NCBI RefSeq assembly: GCF_945901735.1
Contig: NZ_CAMDLM010000003.1
Span: 62,001 to 126,000 of the forward strand
Length of the DNA stretch: 64,000 nucleotides
Direction: 5' to 3'
Source of the DNA: Limnohabitans sp. Rim8
Lineage (GTDB): Bacteria > Pseudomonadota > Gammaproteobacteria > Burkholderiales > Burkholderiaceae_C
Shown: positions 1 to 9,456 of the stretch, piece by piece
Position numbering within the stretch: position 1 is the first letter of the stretch
Layout: each line of letters opens with the position of its first letter
Translations under genes and position numbers: made by a program
The notes under the pieces: generated by a model
Seen by the model: the letters and a program-made list of their open reading frames with translations, nothing else
Databases searched by the model: none
What the model was told of the DNA's origin: nothing

Positions 1-1
1 C

Positions 2-1660
2 GGCTCATTGGCCGCGATCATTGCCAAGCAATTCTTCAGTGGCTTGGACGAAGGCTCTGCCTTCATCTTCGCGCTGTTGGCTTTTGCTGCCGGCTTCATC
101 GTGCGGCCTTTCGGTGCGATCTTCTTCGGCCGCTTGGGCGACATGATCGGCCGCAAGTACACCTTCTTGGTCACCATCCTGATCATGGGTGTCTCGACCT
201 TCATCGTGGGCATTTTGCCCAACTACGCCAGCATTGGCGTGGCCGCTCCTGTCATCCTGATCTGCCTGCGCTTGCTGCAAGGCTTGGCTTTGGGTGGCGA
301 GTACGGTGGTGCCGCTACTTACGTGGCCGAGCACGCCCCAGCGGGTCAGCGCGGTGCTTACACGGCCTGGATCCAGACCACTGCAACTTTGGGCTTGTTC
401 TTGTCGTTGATGGTGATTTTGGGCACGCGAACCATCATCGGCGAAGAAGCTTTTGCTGATTGGGGCTGGCGCGTTCCGTTCCTGGTCTCGGTGATCATGC
501 TGATCATCTCGGTCTACATCCGTTTGAGCATGAACGAATCGCCTGCTTTCGTGAAAATGAAAGCCGAAGGCAAGACCTCCAAAGCCCCTCTGTCCGAATC
601 TTTCGGTCAGTGGAAAAACCTGAAGATCGTGATCTTGGCCTTGTTCGGCTTAGTGATGGGCCAGGCCGTGGTTTGGTATTCCGGTCAGTTCTACGCTTTG
701 TTCTTCTTGACACAAGCCTTGAAAGTGGACGGCGCCACCGCCAACATCATGGTCGCGATCTCCTTGATCATCGGCACCCCTTTCTTCGTGGTCTTCGGCT
801 CGCTGTCGGACAAAATCGGTCGTAAACCACTGATCTTGGCCGGTTGCTTGTTGGCCGTGGTCACTTACTTCCCGGTTTTCGAGGCGTTGACCAAAGCGGC
901 TAACCCTGACCTGTATGCTGCTCAGCAGTCGGCCAAGGTGACGGTGACTGCCGATCCAGCCGAGTGCTCGTTCCAGTTCAACCCCACAGGCACCAAGAAG
1001 TTCACTTCTTCTTGCGACATCGCTAAACAGCGTTTGGCAGGTGCTTCGGTGTCCTACGAAAACATTGCAGCGCCTGCGGGCACCCCTGCCGTGATCAAAG
1101 TGGGCGAGACTTTGGTGAACGTCAAGTACGCCGCTGAAGACATTGCTGCTGCCAAGGCCAAGGCCGAGGAAAAGCTGGCGGCTCTGAACGCGGTTGAACC
1201 CAAAGATGCCAAGGCCATCGAAGCTGCGAGCAAGTCGGTCAAAGACCTGAGCAACGAGAAGACCGCCGGTACGACCTTGCTGGCATCCAACTTGGGCGCT
1301 GCTTTGAAGGCCGCCAACTACCCTGTCAAAGCTGACATGGCCAAGTTCGACAAAGTCACCGTTGTCATCATCCTCACTTACTTGGTGTTGTTGGTGACCA
1401 TGGTCTACGGTCCTATCGCTGCCATGCTGGTCGAGATGTTCCCCACCCGCATCCGTTACACATCGATGTCCTTGCCCTACCACATCGGTAACGGCTGGTT
1501 CGGTGGTTTGATGCCCACGACTGCTTTCGCGATCGTGGCCCAGACCGGTAACATGTACAACGGTTTGTGGTATCCCATCATCATCGCCGGTGCAACCGTC
1601 GTGATCGGTGGTTTGTTCATCAAAGAAACCAAAGACGTGGACATTTACGCCAACGACTGA
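2..1660 (+). CDS. MHS-family MFS transporter, 5' end cut by window
   Basis: An inner-membrane secondary transporter of the major facilitator superfamily, metabolite:H+ symporter (MHS) group, which usually moves organic acids, osmolytes or sugars with protons. The frame is open from base 2; the TTG at base 8 in the ORF track is an internal Leu codon, so the true start lies outside the window. The MFS loop 2-3 signature (GRLGDMIGRK) is near visible residue 45, and a second copy of the motif (SDKIGRK) is near residue 265. Between later helices lies a hydrophilic insert of about 130 residues, with two Cys and a charged Ala/Lys/Glu-rich stretch (roughly residues 300-430), where most MFS proteins have a short loop. 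The C-terminal helices follow. The substrate cannot be deduced. A terminator follows the gene. Confidence 0.85.
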   Translation, partial: GSLAAIIAKQFFSGLDEGSAFIFALLAFAAGFIVRPFGAIFFGRLGDMIGRKYTFLVTILIMGVSTFIVGILPNYASIGVAAPVILICLRLLQGLALGGEYGGAATYVAEHAPAGQRGAYTAWIQTTATLGLFLSLMVILGTRTIIGEEAFADWGWRVPFLVSVIMLIISVYIRLSMNESPAFVKMKAEGKTSKAPLSESFGQWKNLKIVILALFGLVMGQAVVWYSGQFYALFFLTQALKVDGATANIMVAISLIIGTPFFVVFGSLSDKIGRKPLILAGCLLAVVTYFPVFEALTKAANPDLYAAQQSAKVTVTADPAECSFQFNPTGTKKFTSSCDIAKQRLAGASVSYENIAAPAGTPAVIKVGETLVNVKYAAEDIAAAKAKAEEKLAALNAVEPKDAKAIEAASKSVKDLSNEKTAGTTLLASNLGAALKAANYPVKADMAKFDKVTVVIILTYLVLLVTMVYGPIAAMLVEMFPTRIRYTSMSLPYHIGNGWFGGLMPTTAFAIVAQTGNMYNGLWYPIIIAGATVVIGGLFIKETKDVDIYAND

Positions 1661-1702
1661 ACCTCGCTGTCAGCAACCCGGGGTGACTCGGGTGCTCAAT
1701 TT

Positions 1703-1736
1703 GGGCCTTCCCTGCATGGAGGGCCTTCTTTCTTTT
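1703..1736 (+). terminator. Rho-independent terminator after the MFS gene
   Basis: An 8-bp GC-rich stem (GGCCTTCC / GGAGGGCC, one G-U pair) with the 6-nt loop CTGCAT is followed by the T-rich run TTCTTTCTTTT. It ends just before the Shine-Dalgarno sequence of the next small gene, so that gene may be read by partial read-through or from its own promoter. Confidence 0.7.
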
Positions 1737-1747
1737 GGAGATGAATG

Positions 1748-1933
1748 ATGTGGAAAATTGTTGTGGGTTTCGTGATCTTTGCGGCCTTGGCTTTGTATGT
1801 GATCAGCCAAGGCGGTGACAGCCTGGACATGAGCGGTGAAAAGCACGGCGCAGACGCCGTGCATGTGGAACCCGCCAAGGCCGATGCTGCTGCACCTGCT
1901 GCACCGGCCGCAGACGCCAGCGCAGCCAAGTAA
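1748..1933 (+). CDS. Small single-pass membrane protein, hypothetical
   Basis: A protein of 61 residues with one N-terminal hydrophobic segment ([18 protein letters not shown], about residues 2-19), followed by a polar region with Asp/Glu/His and an Ala/Pro-rich tail. GGAG at 1737-1740 is 7 nt from the ATG at 1748 and 4 nt from the ATG at 1745, so 1748 is preferred. It sits between the terminator of the transporter and its own terminator. I do not recognise a family. The topology suggests an inner-membrane anchor with an unstructured periplasmic tail, and its function is unknown. Confidence 0.6.
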   Translation: MWKIVVGFVIFAALALYVISQGGDSLDMSGEKHGADAVHVEPAKADAAAPAAPAADASAAK

Positions 1934-1975
1934 GCGCACCAGCATCCCAGGGCTTCAGGCTCTGGCGATCGCCCC

Positions 1976-2005
1976 AAAGCCACGCAGCCGCGTGGCTTTT
2001 CTTTT
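1976..2005 (+). terminator. Rho-independent terminator after the small membrane protein
   Basis: The stem GCCACG / CGTGGC with a 6-nt loop, extended by AAA/TTT pairing, is followed by TTTTCTTTT. It separates the upstream genes from uvrA, whose ATG lies about 65 bp further on. Confidence 0.75.
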
Positions 2006-2069
2006 GGGCCGCAGAAATGTCACAGCCTGCGCCCTAGAATGTTTGGCCCCCACCCGAAAAAGCCCGTCC

Positions 2070-5000
2070 ATGTCCCAAGGTCTCATCCGCATCCGTGGTG
2101 CCCGTCAGCACAACCTCAAAAATATCGATTTGGACATCCGCACCGGCGAGTTGACAGTGGTCACCGGCCCCAGCGGGTCGGGCAAGTCGAGTCTGGTGTT
2201 TGACACGCTGTACGCCGAAGGCCAGCGCCGCTATGTGGAGACCTTCAGCGCCTATGCCCGTCAGTTTTTGGACCGCATGGACAAGCCGGCAGTCGACAAG
2301 GTCGAAGGCGTGCCTCCGGCGATTGCGATCGACCAGACCAACCCGGTGCGCAGCTCACGCTCCACCGTGGGCACCATGACCGAGCTGAATGACCACCTGA
2401 AGTTGTTGTTTGCCCGCTTGGGCCAGTTGTTTGACAAAGACACTGCGAAAAGCGTGCGCACCGACAACCCCGATACGGTTTATGCCGAACTGGCCCAGCG
2501 TTCCGCGCAAGCGGGTGACCCGCGCCTTTACTTGACCTTTCCGGTCGAGCTGCCCGCGAACACCAGCGCCGAGCAGGTTGAGCAATGGTTGTCGGCCAGC
2601 GGCTTCACCAAAGTGCAAGCCGAGCGCGAAGTGGCCACCCCCACCGGCCCGCGCAAAGTGCTGGACGTGGTCGCCGACCGTTTTCGCATCGGCACCGCCG
2701 AAAAAGCCCGCGTGGTCGAAGCCATCGAAGTGGCCCTCAAACGCGGCGGCCGCCTGAATGTGTACGTGGAGAAATTGGGGTCAGATCCCAATTTATCTTC
2801 TTCCTCAGAGCCCGCCTTTGACCTCTGGCGTTTTTCCACAGGCCTGCATTGCCCCGAGAGCGACCAGCGCTACACCGACCCGATCCCGTCGATGTTTTCC
2901 TTCAACTCGGCCGTGGGCGCGTGCGAGACCTGCCGGGGTTTTGGACGTGTGATCGGGGTCGACTACGGCCTCGTCATTCCGAATCCCAAATTCACCTTGC
3001 GAGCCGGGGCCATCAAGACGCTGCAAACACCCGCCTGGCAAGAAAACCAGGACGATCTGATGCGCCACGCTGAGGCCGCCGGCATTCCGCGTGACACGCC
3101 TTGGGACAAGCTGACAAAGGCGCAGCAAGATTGGGTGATCAACGGCTCACCCGAGTGGAAGGGCCGCTGGAACCACCAGTGGTACGGCGTGAAGCGCTTT
3201 TTTGAGTACCTGGAGAGCAAGGCCTACAAGATGCACATCCGTGTGCTCTTGTCCAAGTACCGCAGTTACACCGAGTGCCCCAGTTGCCAAGGGGCGCGGT
3301 TGAAGACCGAGAGTTTGCTCTGGCGCATTGGCAGCCACTCGGATGCCGATGGGGTGTTGCCTGTCGAAAAGCGTTTCATGCCCGCAGGTGTGAAGTGGAC
3401 GCGTGGTCAGTTGGAGGCGCTGCCGGGTCTGAGTTTGCACGACATGATGATCATGCCGCTGGACCGGTTGCGTTTGTTTTTTGATCGGGTGTCGGCCTCT
3501 GGGCATGAGAAGTCGGAAAACGCTGGATCCACCACAAGGTCTGCGTCAGAGCGGGGGGCGGGCGACGATTTTGGCGTACCCCCGCCGTATGAGGAGCCCG
3601 CCCCCCGCTCTGATGCAGACCAAACCTCCGAAGAAACCACCGAAGCAAGCCAGGCAAAAACCCAAGGCCCCAGTGCCGAACAAAAAGCCCTGCAACTGCT
3701 GTTGGAAGAAATCACCACCCGCCTCAAATACCTGTGTGACGTGGGCATTGGCTACCTCACGCTCGACCGCCAAAGCCGCACGCTCAGCGGCGGTGAAGTG
3801 CAGCGCATCAACCTCACCACCGCCTTGGGCACCAGCCTGGTCAACACCCTTTTTGTGCTGGACGAACCCAGCATTGGCTTGCACCCGCGTGACATGCACC
3901 GCATCACCTTGGCCATGCACCGCCTGCGCGACGCGGGCAACACGCTGGTGGTGGTCGAGCACGACCCGGCCGTCATGATGGCCGCTGACCGCATGATCGA
4001 CATGGGCCCTGGCCCGGGCGAGCGCGGGGGGCAAATTGTGTTTGACGGCAGTACCGCCGACCTGCGCAACGCCGATACGCTGACGGGCGCATACCTTGGA
4101 GGACGCAAGCAAGTCGGCTTGGGCTTCAAGCGCATGGTCACCGACAGCACGCCGCGTTTGATTCTGGAAGGCGCGCGCGAGCACAACCTGCAAAACATCA
4201 GCGTGGACTTTCCGCTCCAGCGCTTGGTCACCATTACCGGCGTCAGTGGTTCGGGCAAATCGAGCTTGATTCAAGACGTGTTGGCTCCGGCGCTGATGCG
4301 CCACTTTGGCAAAGCCACCGAAACACCCGGCGCGCACGACCGCCTGCTGGGCGCCGACCACCTGAGCGATGTGGTGTTTGTGGACCAATCACCGATTGGC
4401 AAAACCGCCCGCTCCAACCCCGTGAGCTATGTGGGCGCATGGGACGCGATCCGCGAGATTTTTGCCACTGCGCCACTGTCGCGCCAGCGCGGCTACACCG
4501 CCAGCAAGTTCAGCTTCAACGGCGGCGATGGCCGTTGCCCCACTTGTGGCGGCTCGGGTTTTGAGCATGTGGAGATGCAGTTCTTGAGCGATGTCTATTT
4601 GCGTTGCCCCGATTGCGATGGCAAGCGCTACCGCCCCGAGATTTTGGAAATCACCGTCGAACGCCAAGCCATTGGCGGCGCAGTGCGTCACCTGAACGTG
4701 GCCGACGTGCTGGCCCTCACGGTGAGTGAAGCCGCCGCTTTGTTTGCGCAAGACCGCGACGTGATCCGTGCCCTGCAGCCCATCGTGGATGTAGGTCTGG
4801 AATACGTGCGCTTGGGCCAGCCCGTGCCCACCTTGTCGGGTGGCGAGGCGCAGCGCCTCAAACTCGCGGGCTTTCTGGCCGAGGCCGCCAAAAGTGCGTC
4901 CAAGAGCCGCCAGAGTCTAGCGCGCAAGGGCACGCTTTTCATGTTTGACGAGCCGACCACCGGTCTGCACTTTGACGACATCGCCAAGCTGATGCGCGCT

Positions 5001-8000
5001 TTGCGCAAGCTGCTCGAAGCTGGGCATTCGCTCATCGTCATTGAGCACAATCTGGACGTGATCCGTGCCAGCGATTGGCTGATCGATTTGGGGCCTGAGG
5101 GCGGCTATGCCGGCGGCCTGATTGTGGCCGAGGGCACGCCCGAAGATGTGCGCCAGCACGCGACATCGCACACGGGGCTGGCATTGCGCGACTATGCCGA
5201 GTCCATGGGGGAGGTGTTGGGTGTGGCTGAGCGTTTGGGTGCGGATTTGTACCTTGGTGGGGGCGAGGCTGCGGTGTCAGCGGGTTCCTCATACGGCGGG
5301 GGTGCGCCAAAATCGTCACCCTCTGACACCGCAACCTCGCTTGCTAAGGTTCGAGGCGGGGTTGGTGCCACATTGCTGGCTCCGGTTGCTCGTCGGCCGC
5401 CTGTTTTGAACAACAACATCCAAATCGTCAACGCCAAAGAGCACAACCTCAAAAACCTGAGCGTGGACATTCCACGCGGCAAGTTCAACGTGGTCACCGG
5501 CGTGAGTGGCTCGGGCAAATCCACGTTGGCCTTTGACATCCTGTTCAACGAAGGCCAACGCCGCTATCTGGAAAGCCTGAACGCCTATGCCCGCAGCATC
5601 GTGCAACCCGCAGGTCGCCCCGAAGTTGATGCGGTCTATGGCATCCCGCCCACCGTGGCGATTGAGCAGCGCTTGTCGCGAGGCGGCCGCAAATCCACCG
5701 TGGGTACGACCACAGAGGTCTGGCATTTCTTGCGTTTGCTCTACGTCAAGCTGGGCATTCAGCATTGCGTGCACGACAACACACCCGTGCAGCCGCAAAC
5801 GCCCGACAGCATCGTCGCGCAACTCATGACGCAATTCAAAGGCCAGCACATCGGTCTGTTGGCCCCGCTGGTGACGAACCGCAAGGGCGTTTACACCGAA
5901 CTGGCCGACTGGGCGCGGCCGCGCGGCTACACCCACCTGCGCGTGGACGGCGAGTTTTTGCCCACGCAAGGCTTTCCGCGCATCGACCGCTTCAAAGAGC
6001 ACAACATCGAATTGCCTGTGGTCAGTCTGGATGTGTTGCCGAGCCATGAAACCGCGCTGCGCCAAGCCCTGAGCAAAACACTGGAACACGGCAAAGGCGT
6101 GGTCCATGTGCTGAGCGATCTGGACGGCCTGCGCGAAGCGATGTTCAGTGGCGAGTCCACCGCCCGCATCGGGCAGCACCGCGTGTTCTCTACCTTGCGG
6201 GCCTGCCCCGCGTGCGACACCTCGTATGCCGAGCTGGACCCGCGTTTGTTCTCGTACAACAGCAAGCACGGCTGGTGCCCCGACTGCGTGGGCACGGGCG
6301 TCAAGCTGAGCAAAGACGAGCGCCAAGTGTTTGACGACTCGGTGCAAGACGATAAAAACAAGGGCCGCGAGCAAACCTTTGCCGAGCCCGAGATCGAAGA
6401 CCTGGCCAATGTGGCTTGCCCCCGTTGCGAAGGCACCCGCCTGAATGCCACAGCACGCGCCGTTCGGCTGGGCGCAGCGCCGGGACAGGGCTGGCGCATC
6501 ACCGACATCGCCAGTTTGTCGGTCACCGATGTGCGCAGCTGGGTTGACAAGCTGCACCTGACTGGTCGCGACGCCGACATCGCCCGTGACCTGGTGCCCG
6601 AGATCCAAAGCCGTCTGGAGTTTCTGGAAGAAGTGGGCCTGGGTTACCTCACGCTCGACCGGGGTGCGCCCACGCTGTCGGGCGGTGAGGCGCAGCGCAT
6701 TCGCCTGGCCGCGCAATTGGGCAGCAACTTGCAAGGCGTGTGCTACGTGTTGGACGAACCCACCATTGGCCTGCATGCGCGTGACAACCGGATTTTGCTC
6801 AACGCCTTGCAAAGCCTGAGCGACAAGGGCAACACCCTGGTGGTGGTCGAGCACGACGAAGACACCATCCGCCGCGCCGACCACATCATCGACATTGGCC
6901 CGAGTGCCGGCAAACGCGGTGGCCGTTTGGTGGCTGAGGGCTCGGTGGCCGACATCACGGCGTCTGCCGATTCGCAAACGGGGCGCTATTTGTTGCATGC
7001 GATGAAGCATCCGATGCAAGTTCGCAGGTCGGTGTCAGTCTCGACACGGGGCAATGGGCTGAACGCCTCATATGGCGGGGGTACGCCAAAATCGTCGCCC
7101 AGCCCATCACCCCATGTCGAGACATTGGCGTCGCCGATGCAATGGCTCACCCTCACGGGTGCCAACCTGCACAACCTGCGTCAGGTCGATGTGCAGGTGC
7201 CCCTCAAGCGCTTGGTGGCCGTCACGGGTGTCAGTGGCTCGGGCAAATCCACCTTGGCCCGCGACGTGTTGCTGGCCAATGTGCAGGCCCTGGTCAGCCA
7301 ACGTTCCACCTTTGCCGGGCGCACGGCGCAAGACGCGGGCCAGCGCGTGGCTTTGACGGCGTGCAGCGATGTGCAGGGCTTTGAGACGATCGACCGTGTG
7401 CTCGAAGTCGACCAGACCCCGATTGGCAAAACACCTCGCTCTTGCCCTGCCACCTACATTGGTTTTTGGGACACGATCCGCAAGTTGTTTGCAGAAACGC
7501 TGGAGGCCAAGGCGCGGGGTTATGCCGCTGGGCGCTTCAGCTTCAACACCGGTGAAGGCCGTTGCCCCAGCTGCGAAGGCCAGGGCATGCGCACCATCGA
7601 GATGAGCTTTTTGCCCGATGTGAAAGTGCCTTGTGAAACCTGCCGAGGCGCGCGGTTCAACCCCGAGACTTTGGCGGTGACTTGGCGTGGCAAGAGCATT
7701 GGCGACGTGTTGAAAATGGAGGTCGACGAGGCGGTGGACTTTTTCGCCAGCATGCCCAGCATCGCGCACCCGCTGCAGTTGCTCAAGGATGTGGGCTTGG
7801 GTTACCTGACTTTGGGTCAGCCTTCGCCCACGCTCAGTGGCGGCGAAGCCCAGCGCATCAAGTTGGTGACCGAGCTGACCAAGGTGCGCGACGAGGTGGG
7901 CAAACGCGGCAACAAAGCGCCGCACACTTTGTATGTGCTGGACGAGCCCACGGTGGGCCTGCACATGGCCGACGTGGACAAGCTCATCAGCGTGCTGCAC

Positions 8001-8201
8001 CGCTTGGTCAACGCGGGCCACAGCGTGATCGTGATCGAGCACGACCTCGACGTGATCGCCGAAGCCGACTGGGTGATTGACCTGGGCCCGGAAGGGGGCA
8101 ACGCCGGGGGCCGCATTGTGGCCGCCATGACGCCTGAGGCCTTGGTGATTTTGGGCACCCACACCGGGGTGGCGCTGGGCCCGGTGTTGGCGCGGGTGTG
8201 A
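2070..8201 (+). CDS. uvrA: Double-length (tandem) UvrA excinuclease ATPase
   Basis: A 2043-residue UvrA, about twice the usual 940-1000. It holds two complete UvrA units in one chain, hence four ABC ATPase halves. UvrA recognises bulky DNA lesions and loads UvrB in nucleotide excision repair, normally as a homodimer; this chain may act as a covalent dimer (inference). Unit 1 has Walker A near residue 33 (GPSGSGKSS), LSGGE near 571, LDEPS near 597, Walker A near 723, LSGGE near 921 and DEPTTGLH near 958. Unit 2 repeats this near 1143, 1536, 1562, 1720, 1920 and 1957. CxxC zinc motifs are present in both units, but the first module of unit 1 reads CPES, so one Cys is lost. ATG 2070 was chosen because [18 protein letters not shown] is the canonical N-terminus; the longer ORF is read-through. 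Four palindromes (listed separately) lie in frame in linkers. It may be a paralogue of a housekeeping UvrA located elsewhere. Confidence 0.93.
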   Translation: MSQGLIRIRGARQHNLKNIDLDIRTGELTVVTGPSGSGKSSLVFDTLYAEGQRRYVETFSAYARQFLDRMDKPAVDKVEGVPPAIAIDQTNPVRSSRSTVGTMTELNDHLKLLFARLGQLFDKDTAKSVRTDNPDTVYAELAQRSAQAGDPRLYLTFPVELPANTSAEQVEQWLSASGFTKVQAEREVATPTGPRKVLDVVADRFRIGTAEKARVVEAIEVALKRGGRLNVYVEKLGSDPNLSSSSEPAFDLWRFSTGLHCPESDQRYTDPIPSMFSFNSAVGACETCRGFGRVIGVDYGLVIPNPKFTLRAGAIKTLQTPAWQENQDDLMRHAEAAGIPRDTPWDKLTKAQQDWVINGSPEWKGRWNHQWYGVKRFFEYLESKAYKMHIRVLLSKYRSYTECPSCQGARLKTESLLWRIGSHSDADGVLPVEKRFMPAGVKWTRGQLEALPGLSLHDMMIMPLDRLRLFFDRVSASGHEKSENAGSTTRSASERGAGDDFGVPPPYEEPAPRSDADQTSEETTEASQAKTQGPSAEQKALQLLLEEITTRLKYLCDVGIGYLTLDRQSRTLSGGEVQRINLTTALGTSLVNTLFVLDEPSIGLHPRDMHRITLAMHRLRDAGNTLVVVEHDPAVMMAADRMIDMGPGPGERGGQIVFDGSTADLRNADTLTGAYLGGRKQVGLGFKRMVTDSTPRLILEGAREHNLQNISVDFPLQRLVTITGVSGSGKSSLIQDVLAPALMRHFGKATETPGAHDRLLGADHLSDVVFVDQSPIGKTARSNPVSYVGAWDAIREIFATAPLSRQRGYTASKFSFNGGDGRCPTCGGSGFEHVEMQFLSDVYLRCPDCDGKRYRPEILEITVERQAIGGAVRHLNVADVLALTVSEAAALFAQDRDVIRALQPIVDVGLEYVRLGQPVPTLSGGEAQRLKLAGFLAEAAKSASKSRQSLARKGTLFMFDEPTTGLHFDDIAKLMRALRKLLEAGHSLIVIEHNLDVIRASDWLIDLGPEGGYAGGLIVAEGTPEDVRQHATSHTGLALRDYAESMGEVLGVAERLGADLYLGGGEAAVSAGSSYGGGAPKSSPSDTATSLAKVRGGVGATLLAPVARRPPVLNNNIQIVNAKEHNLKNLSVDIPRGKFNVVTGVSGSGKSTLAFDILFNEGQRRYLESLNAYARSIVQPAGRPEVDAVYGIPPTVAIEQRLSRGGRKSTVGTTTEVWHFLRLLYVKLGIQHCVHDNTPVQPQTPDSIVAQLMTQFKGQHIGLLAPLVTNRKGVYTELADWARPRGYTHLRVDGEFLPTQGFPRIDRFKEHNIELPVVSLDVLPSHETALRQALSKTLEHGKGVVHVLSDLDGLREAMFSGESTARIGQHRVFSTLRACPACDTSYAELDPRLFSYNSKHGWCPDCVGTGVKLSKDERQVFDDSVQDDKNKGREQTFAEPEIEDLANVACPRCEGTRLNATARAVRLGAAPGQGWRITDIASLSVTDVRSWVDKLHLTGRDADIARDLVPEIQSRLEFLEEVGLGYLTLDRGAPTLSGGEAQRIRLAAQLGSNLQGVCYVLDEPTIGLHARDNRILLNALQSLSDKGNTLVVVEHDEDTIRRADHIIDIGPSAGKRGGRLVAEGSVADITASADSQTGRYLLHAMKHPMQVRRSVSVSTRGNGLNASYGGGTPKSSPSPSPHVETLASPMQWLTLTGANLHNLRQVDVQVPLKRLVAVTGVSGSGKSTLARDVLLANVQALVSQRSTFAGRTAQDAGQRVALTACSDVQGFETIDRVLEVDQTPIGKTPRSCPATYIGFWDTIRKLFAETLEAKARGYAAGRFSFNTGEGRCPSCEGQGMRTIEMSFLPDVKVPCETCRGARFNPETLAVTWRGKSIGDVLKMEVDEAVDFFASMPSIAHPLQLLKDVGLGYLTLGQPSPTLSGGEAQRIKLVTELTKVRDEVGKRGNKAPHTLYVLDEPTVGLHMADVDKLISVLHRLVNAGHSVIVIEHDLDVIAEADWVIDLGPEGGNAGGRIVAAMTPEALVILGTHTGVALGPVLARV
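2772..2794 (+). repeat. Short REP-like inverted repeat inside uvrA
   Basis: AAATTGGG and CCCAATTT form a perfect 8-bp inverted repeat around the 7-nt loop GTCAGAT. It is read in frame and adds a low-complexity peptide ([12 protein letters not shown]) after residue about 233, just before the FSTGLHC segment of UvrA unit 1. Its AT-rich composition contrasts with the flanking GC-rich codons. From memory, similar TTGGGGTCAG hairpins occur as dispersed repeats near REP-associated transposases; that link is not verified here. Confidence 0.6.
3538..3621 (-). repeat. Palindromic core element, copy A (inverted orientation), in uvrA
   Basis: 26-nt inverted arms (3538-3563 and 3596-3621) match with one mismatch and enclose a 32-nt centre. 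Read on the minus strand, the centre contains CTCATACGGCGG followed by the small hairpin GGCG-GGGGTA-CGCC and then AAAATCGTC. The span of 84 bp equals 28 codons, and the element is translated in frame as a Gly/Pro/acidic linker between the FF..L segment and the helix before LSGGE of UvrA unit 1 (about residues 490-517). The core matches copies B and C, but the arms do not. Confidence 0.85.
5251..5350 (+). repeat. Palindromic core element, copy B, in uvrA
   Basis: 18-nt arms (5263-5280 and 5323-5340; GCGAGGCTGCGGTGTCAG against its complement) match with one mismatch. An outer partial repeat (ACCTTGG / CTAAGGT) extends pairing to 5251-5350. The core at 5288-5317 differs from copy A by one base (GGGGTG for GGGGTA). 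In translation it reads [12 protein letters not shown] and lies exactly in the linker between the two UvrA units (about residues 1060-1095). Confidence 0.85.
7038..7123 (+). repeat. Palindromic core element, copy C, in uvrA
   Basis: 24-nt arms (7038-7061 and 7100-7123; GTCTCGACACGGGGCAATGG...) match their complement with three mismatches, all transitions. The core at 7067-7096 is the same as copy A except CTCATAT for CTCATAC. It is read in the same frame as copy B ([12 protein letters not shown]) and sits between the first and second ATPase halves of UvrA unit 2 (about residues 1657-1685). The arm sequence is unrelated to those of copies A and B. Confidence 0.85.
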
Positions 8202-8216
8202 GGCTGTAGGCTGGGG

Positions 8217-9386
8217 TCAGCCCGCCGCAGCCACACCCAACCGCCACAGTGAAGTGACTTCGGCCGAGCGGGCCGCATGCAGCGGGTCGCTGGCGTCTTG
8301 CGCTTTGGCGTGTACCGGCTTCACGTCCAAGCGGTCCAGCACCTGAAGGCCCGCGTCGGCGATCCAGCCCAGCAAGGCCACGCGGGTGCGCAGGCCCAGG
8401 TGTTCGGCCAAGTCGGACAAAATCAGCCAACCCTCGCCGCCGTCGCACAGGTGGGCGGGCAAGCCTGTCAAAAAGCCCTTGAGCATCTGGCTGCCCTCGT
8501 CGTAGACGGCTTGCTCCAGCAAGGTGGTGGGCCGTGCGGGCAACCAAGGGGGGTTGCAGACCACCACGGCCGCTTGACCTTCGGGGAACAGGTCGGTTTG
8601 AACCAGTTGAACCTGGTTTTGCAGACCGAGGCGTTGCAAATTGTCCAGGGCGCAAGCCAAAGCACGTTCGGACAGGTCGGTGCCGATCACTTGGGCGGCA
8701 CCACGGCGGGACAGGACCGCAGACAAAACGCCGCTGCCCACGCCGATGTCAAACGCCACCGGGTGTGTGGCCATGGCGGGTGGCCAACGGGCTTTGGCCA
8801 CCAGTTCCACATACTCGCCCCGAACCGGAGAAAAAACGCCGTAATGCGGGTAAATGCGCAAGGCCTCACCCATGGCGGGCACCTCGACACCGTTCTTGCG
8901 CCACTCGAATGCGCCAATCGCCCCTTGCAGGCTGCGCAGCGAGACGACCGAGGCCTGCCCGTTGGCGGGGCCAAAGGCTTGCAGGCAGGCCGCTTTGGCA
9001 TCGGGTGCGCGGCGCAGATCTATGCCGTAGTCGCTGTTCAGCTCAATCAAAACTTGGCTCAAGATGCGGGTGCGTTGGGCTTGTGCTTGTCGATGGGTAT
9101 GGAAGGCTGCGCCCGGCAGGGCGGGTGCCTGTGTGTTGGATTTTTTGACGCGCACCTTTTTGGGTTTGTCGATGCGCCGTGTCAGCGCTTGCAACATTTG
9201 CCGCGCATTTTGAAAATCGCTGCGCCAGAGCAAGCCCGTGCCCGCGCAAGCCAGGCGGTAGGCCGTGTCGGCGGTCATGGTGTCGCCGGCCAGCACCACA
9301 TGCTTGGGCATGACTTGGTCGGAGCGCCAAATGGCGGAGCGGTTGGCGTCTTTTTCAGACCAGGTCAACAGGGGAGGGGCGATCAT
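8217..9386 (-). CDS. Class I SAM-dependent methyltransferase (PrmC/RlmG-like)
   Basis: A predicted cytosolic methyltransferase of 389 residues with an MTS-type fold in its C-terminal half. Motif I is DIGVGSGVL (about residue 220) and the catalytic motif IV is NPPW (about residue 285). NPP[WYF] marks enzymes that methylate a planar nitrogen of Gln, adenine or guanine, so the target is probably a protein Gln or a nucleobase; the specific substrate cannot be told. The N-terminal 180 residues contain no motif I recognise. The ORF track opens with TTG, and the first ATG is 9386. It is convergent with uvrA (15 bp apart) and lies 70 bp downstream of the HAD phosphatase gene, so it may be the last gene of the ahcY operon. 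Confidence 0.75.
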   Translation of the reverse strand: MIAPPLLTWSEKDANRSAIWRSDQVMPKHVVLAGDTMTADTAYRLACAGTGLLWRSDFQNARQMLQALTRRIDKPKKVRVKKSNTQAPALPGAAFHTHRQAQAQRTRILSQVLIELNSDYGIDLRRAPDAKAACLQAFGPANGQASVVSLRSLQGAIGAFEWRKNGVEVPAMGEALRIYPHYGVFSPVRGEYVELVAKARWPPAMATHPVAFDIGVGSGVLSAVLSRRGAAQVIGTDLSERALACALDNLQRLGLQNQVQLVQTDLFPEGQAAVVVCNPPWLPARPTTLLEQAVYDEGSQMLKGFLTGLPAHLCDGGEGWLILSDLAEHLGLRTRVALLGWIADAGLQVLDRLDVKPVHAKAQDASDPLHAARSAEVTSLWRLGVAAAG

Positions 9387-9456
9387 GCGCAAGTCCAGTC
9401 GGTGGGGGTGAGCATCGCGCCAATGGCCGCGATGGGGGTGTTTGAAACCGGGCAGG

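Noticed and set aside
2030-2045. TAGAAT box just upstream of uvrA as a promoter (or LexA-controlled site)
   Set aside because: No acceptable -35 at 16-18 bp and no CTG-N10-CAG LexA box was found, so no call is made.
5316-7019. 567-codon open frame antisense to uvrA
   Set aside because: Long antisense frames are expected opposite GC-rich genes with strong third-position bias; the sense strand is a clear UvrA and the antisense product has no recognisable motif.
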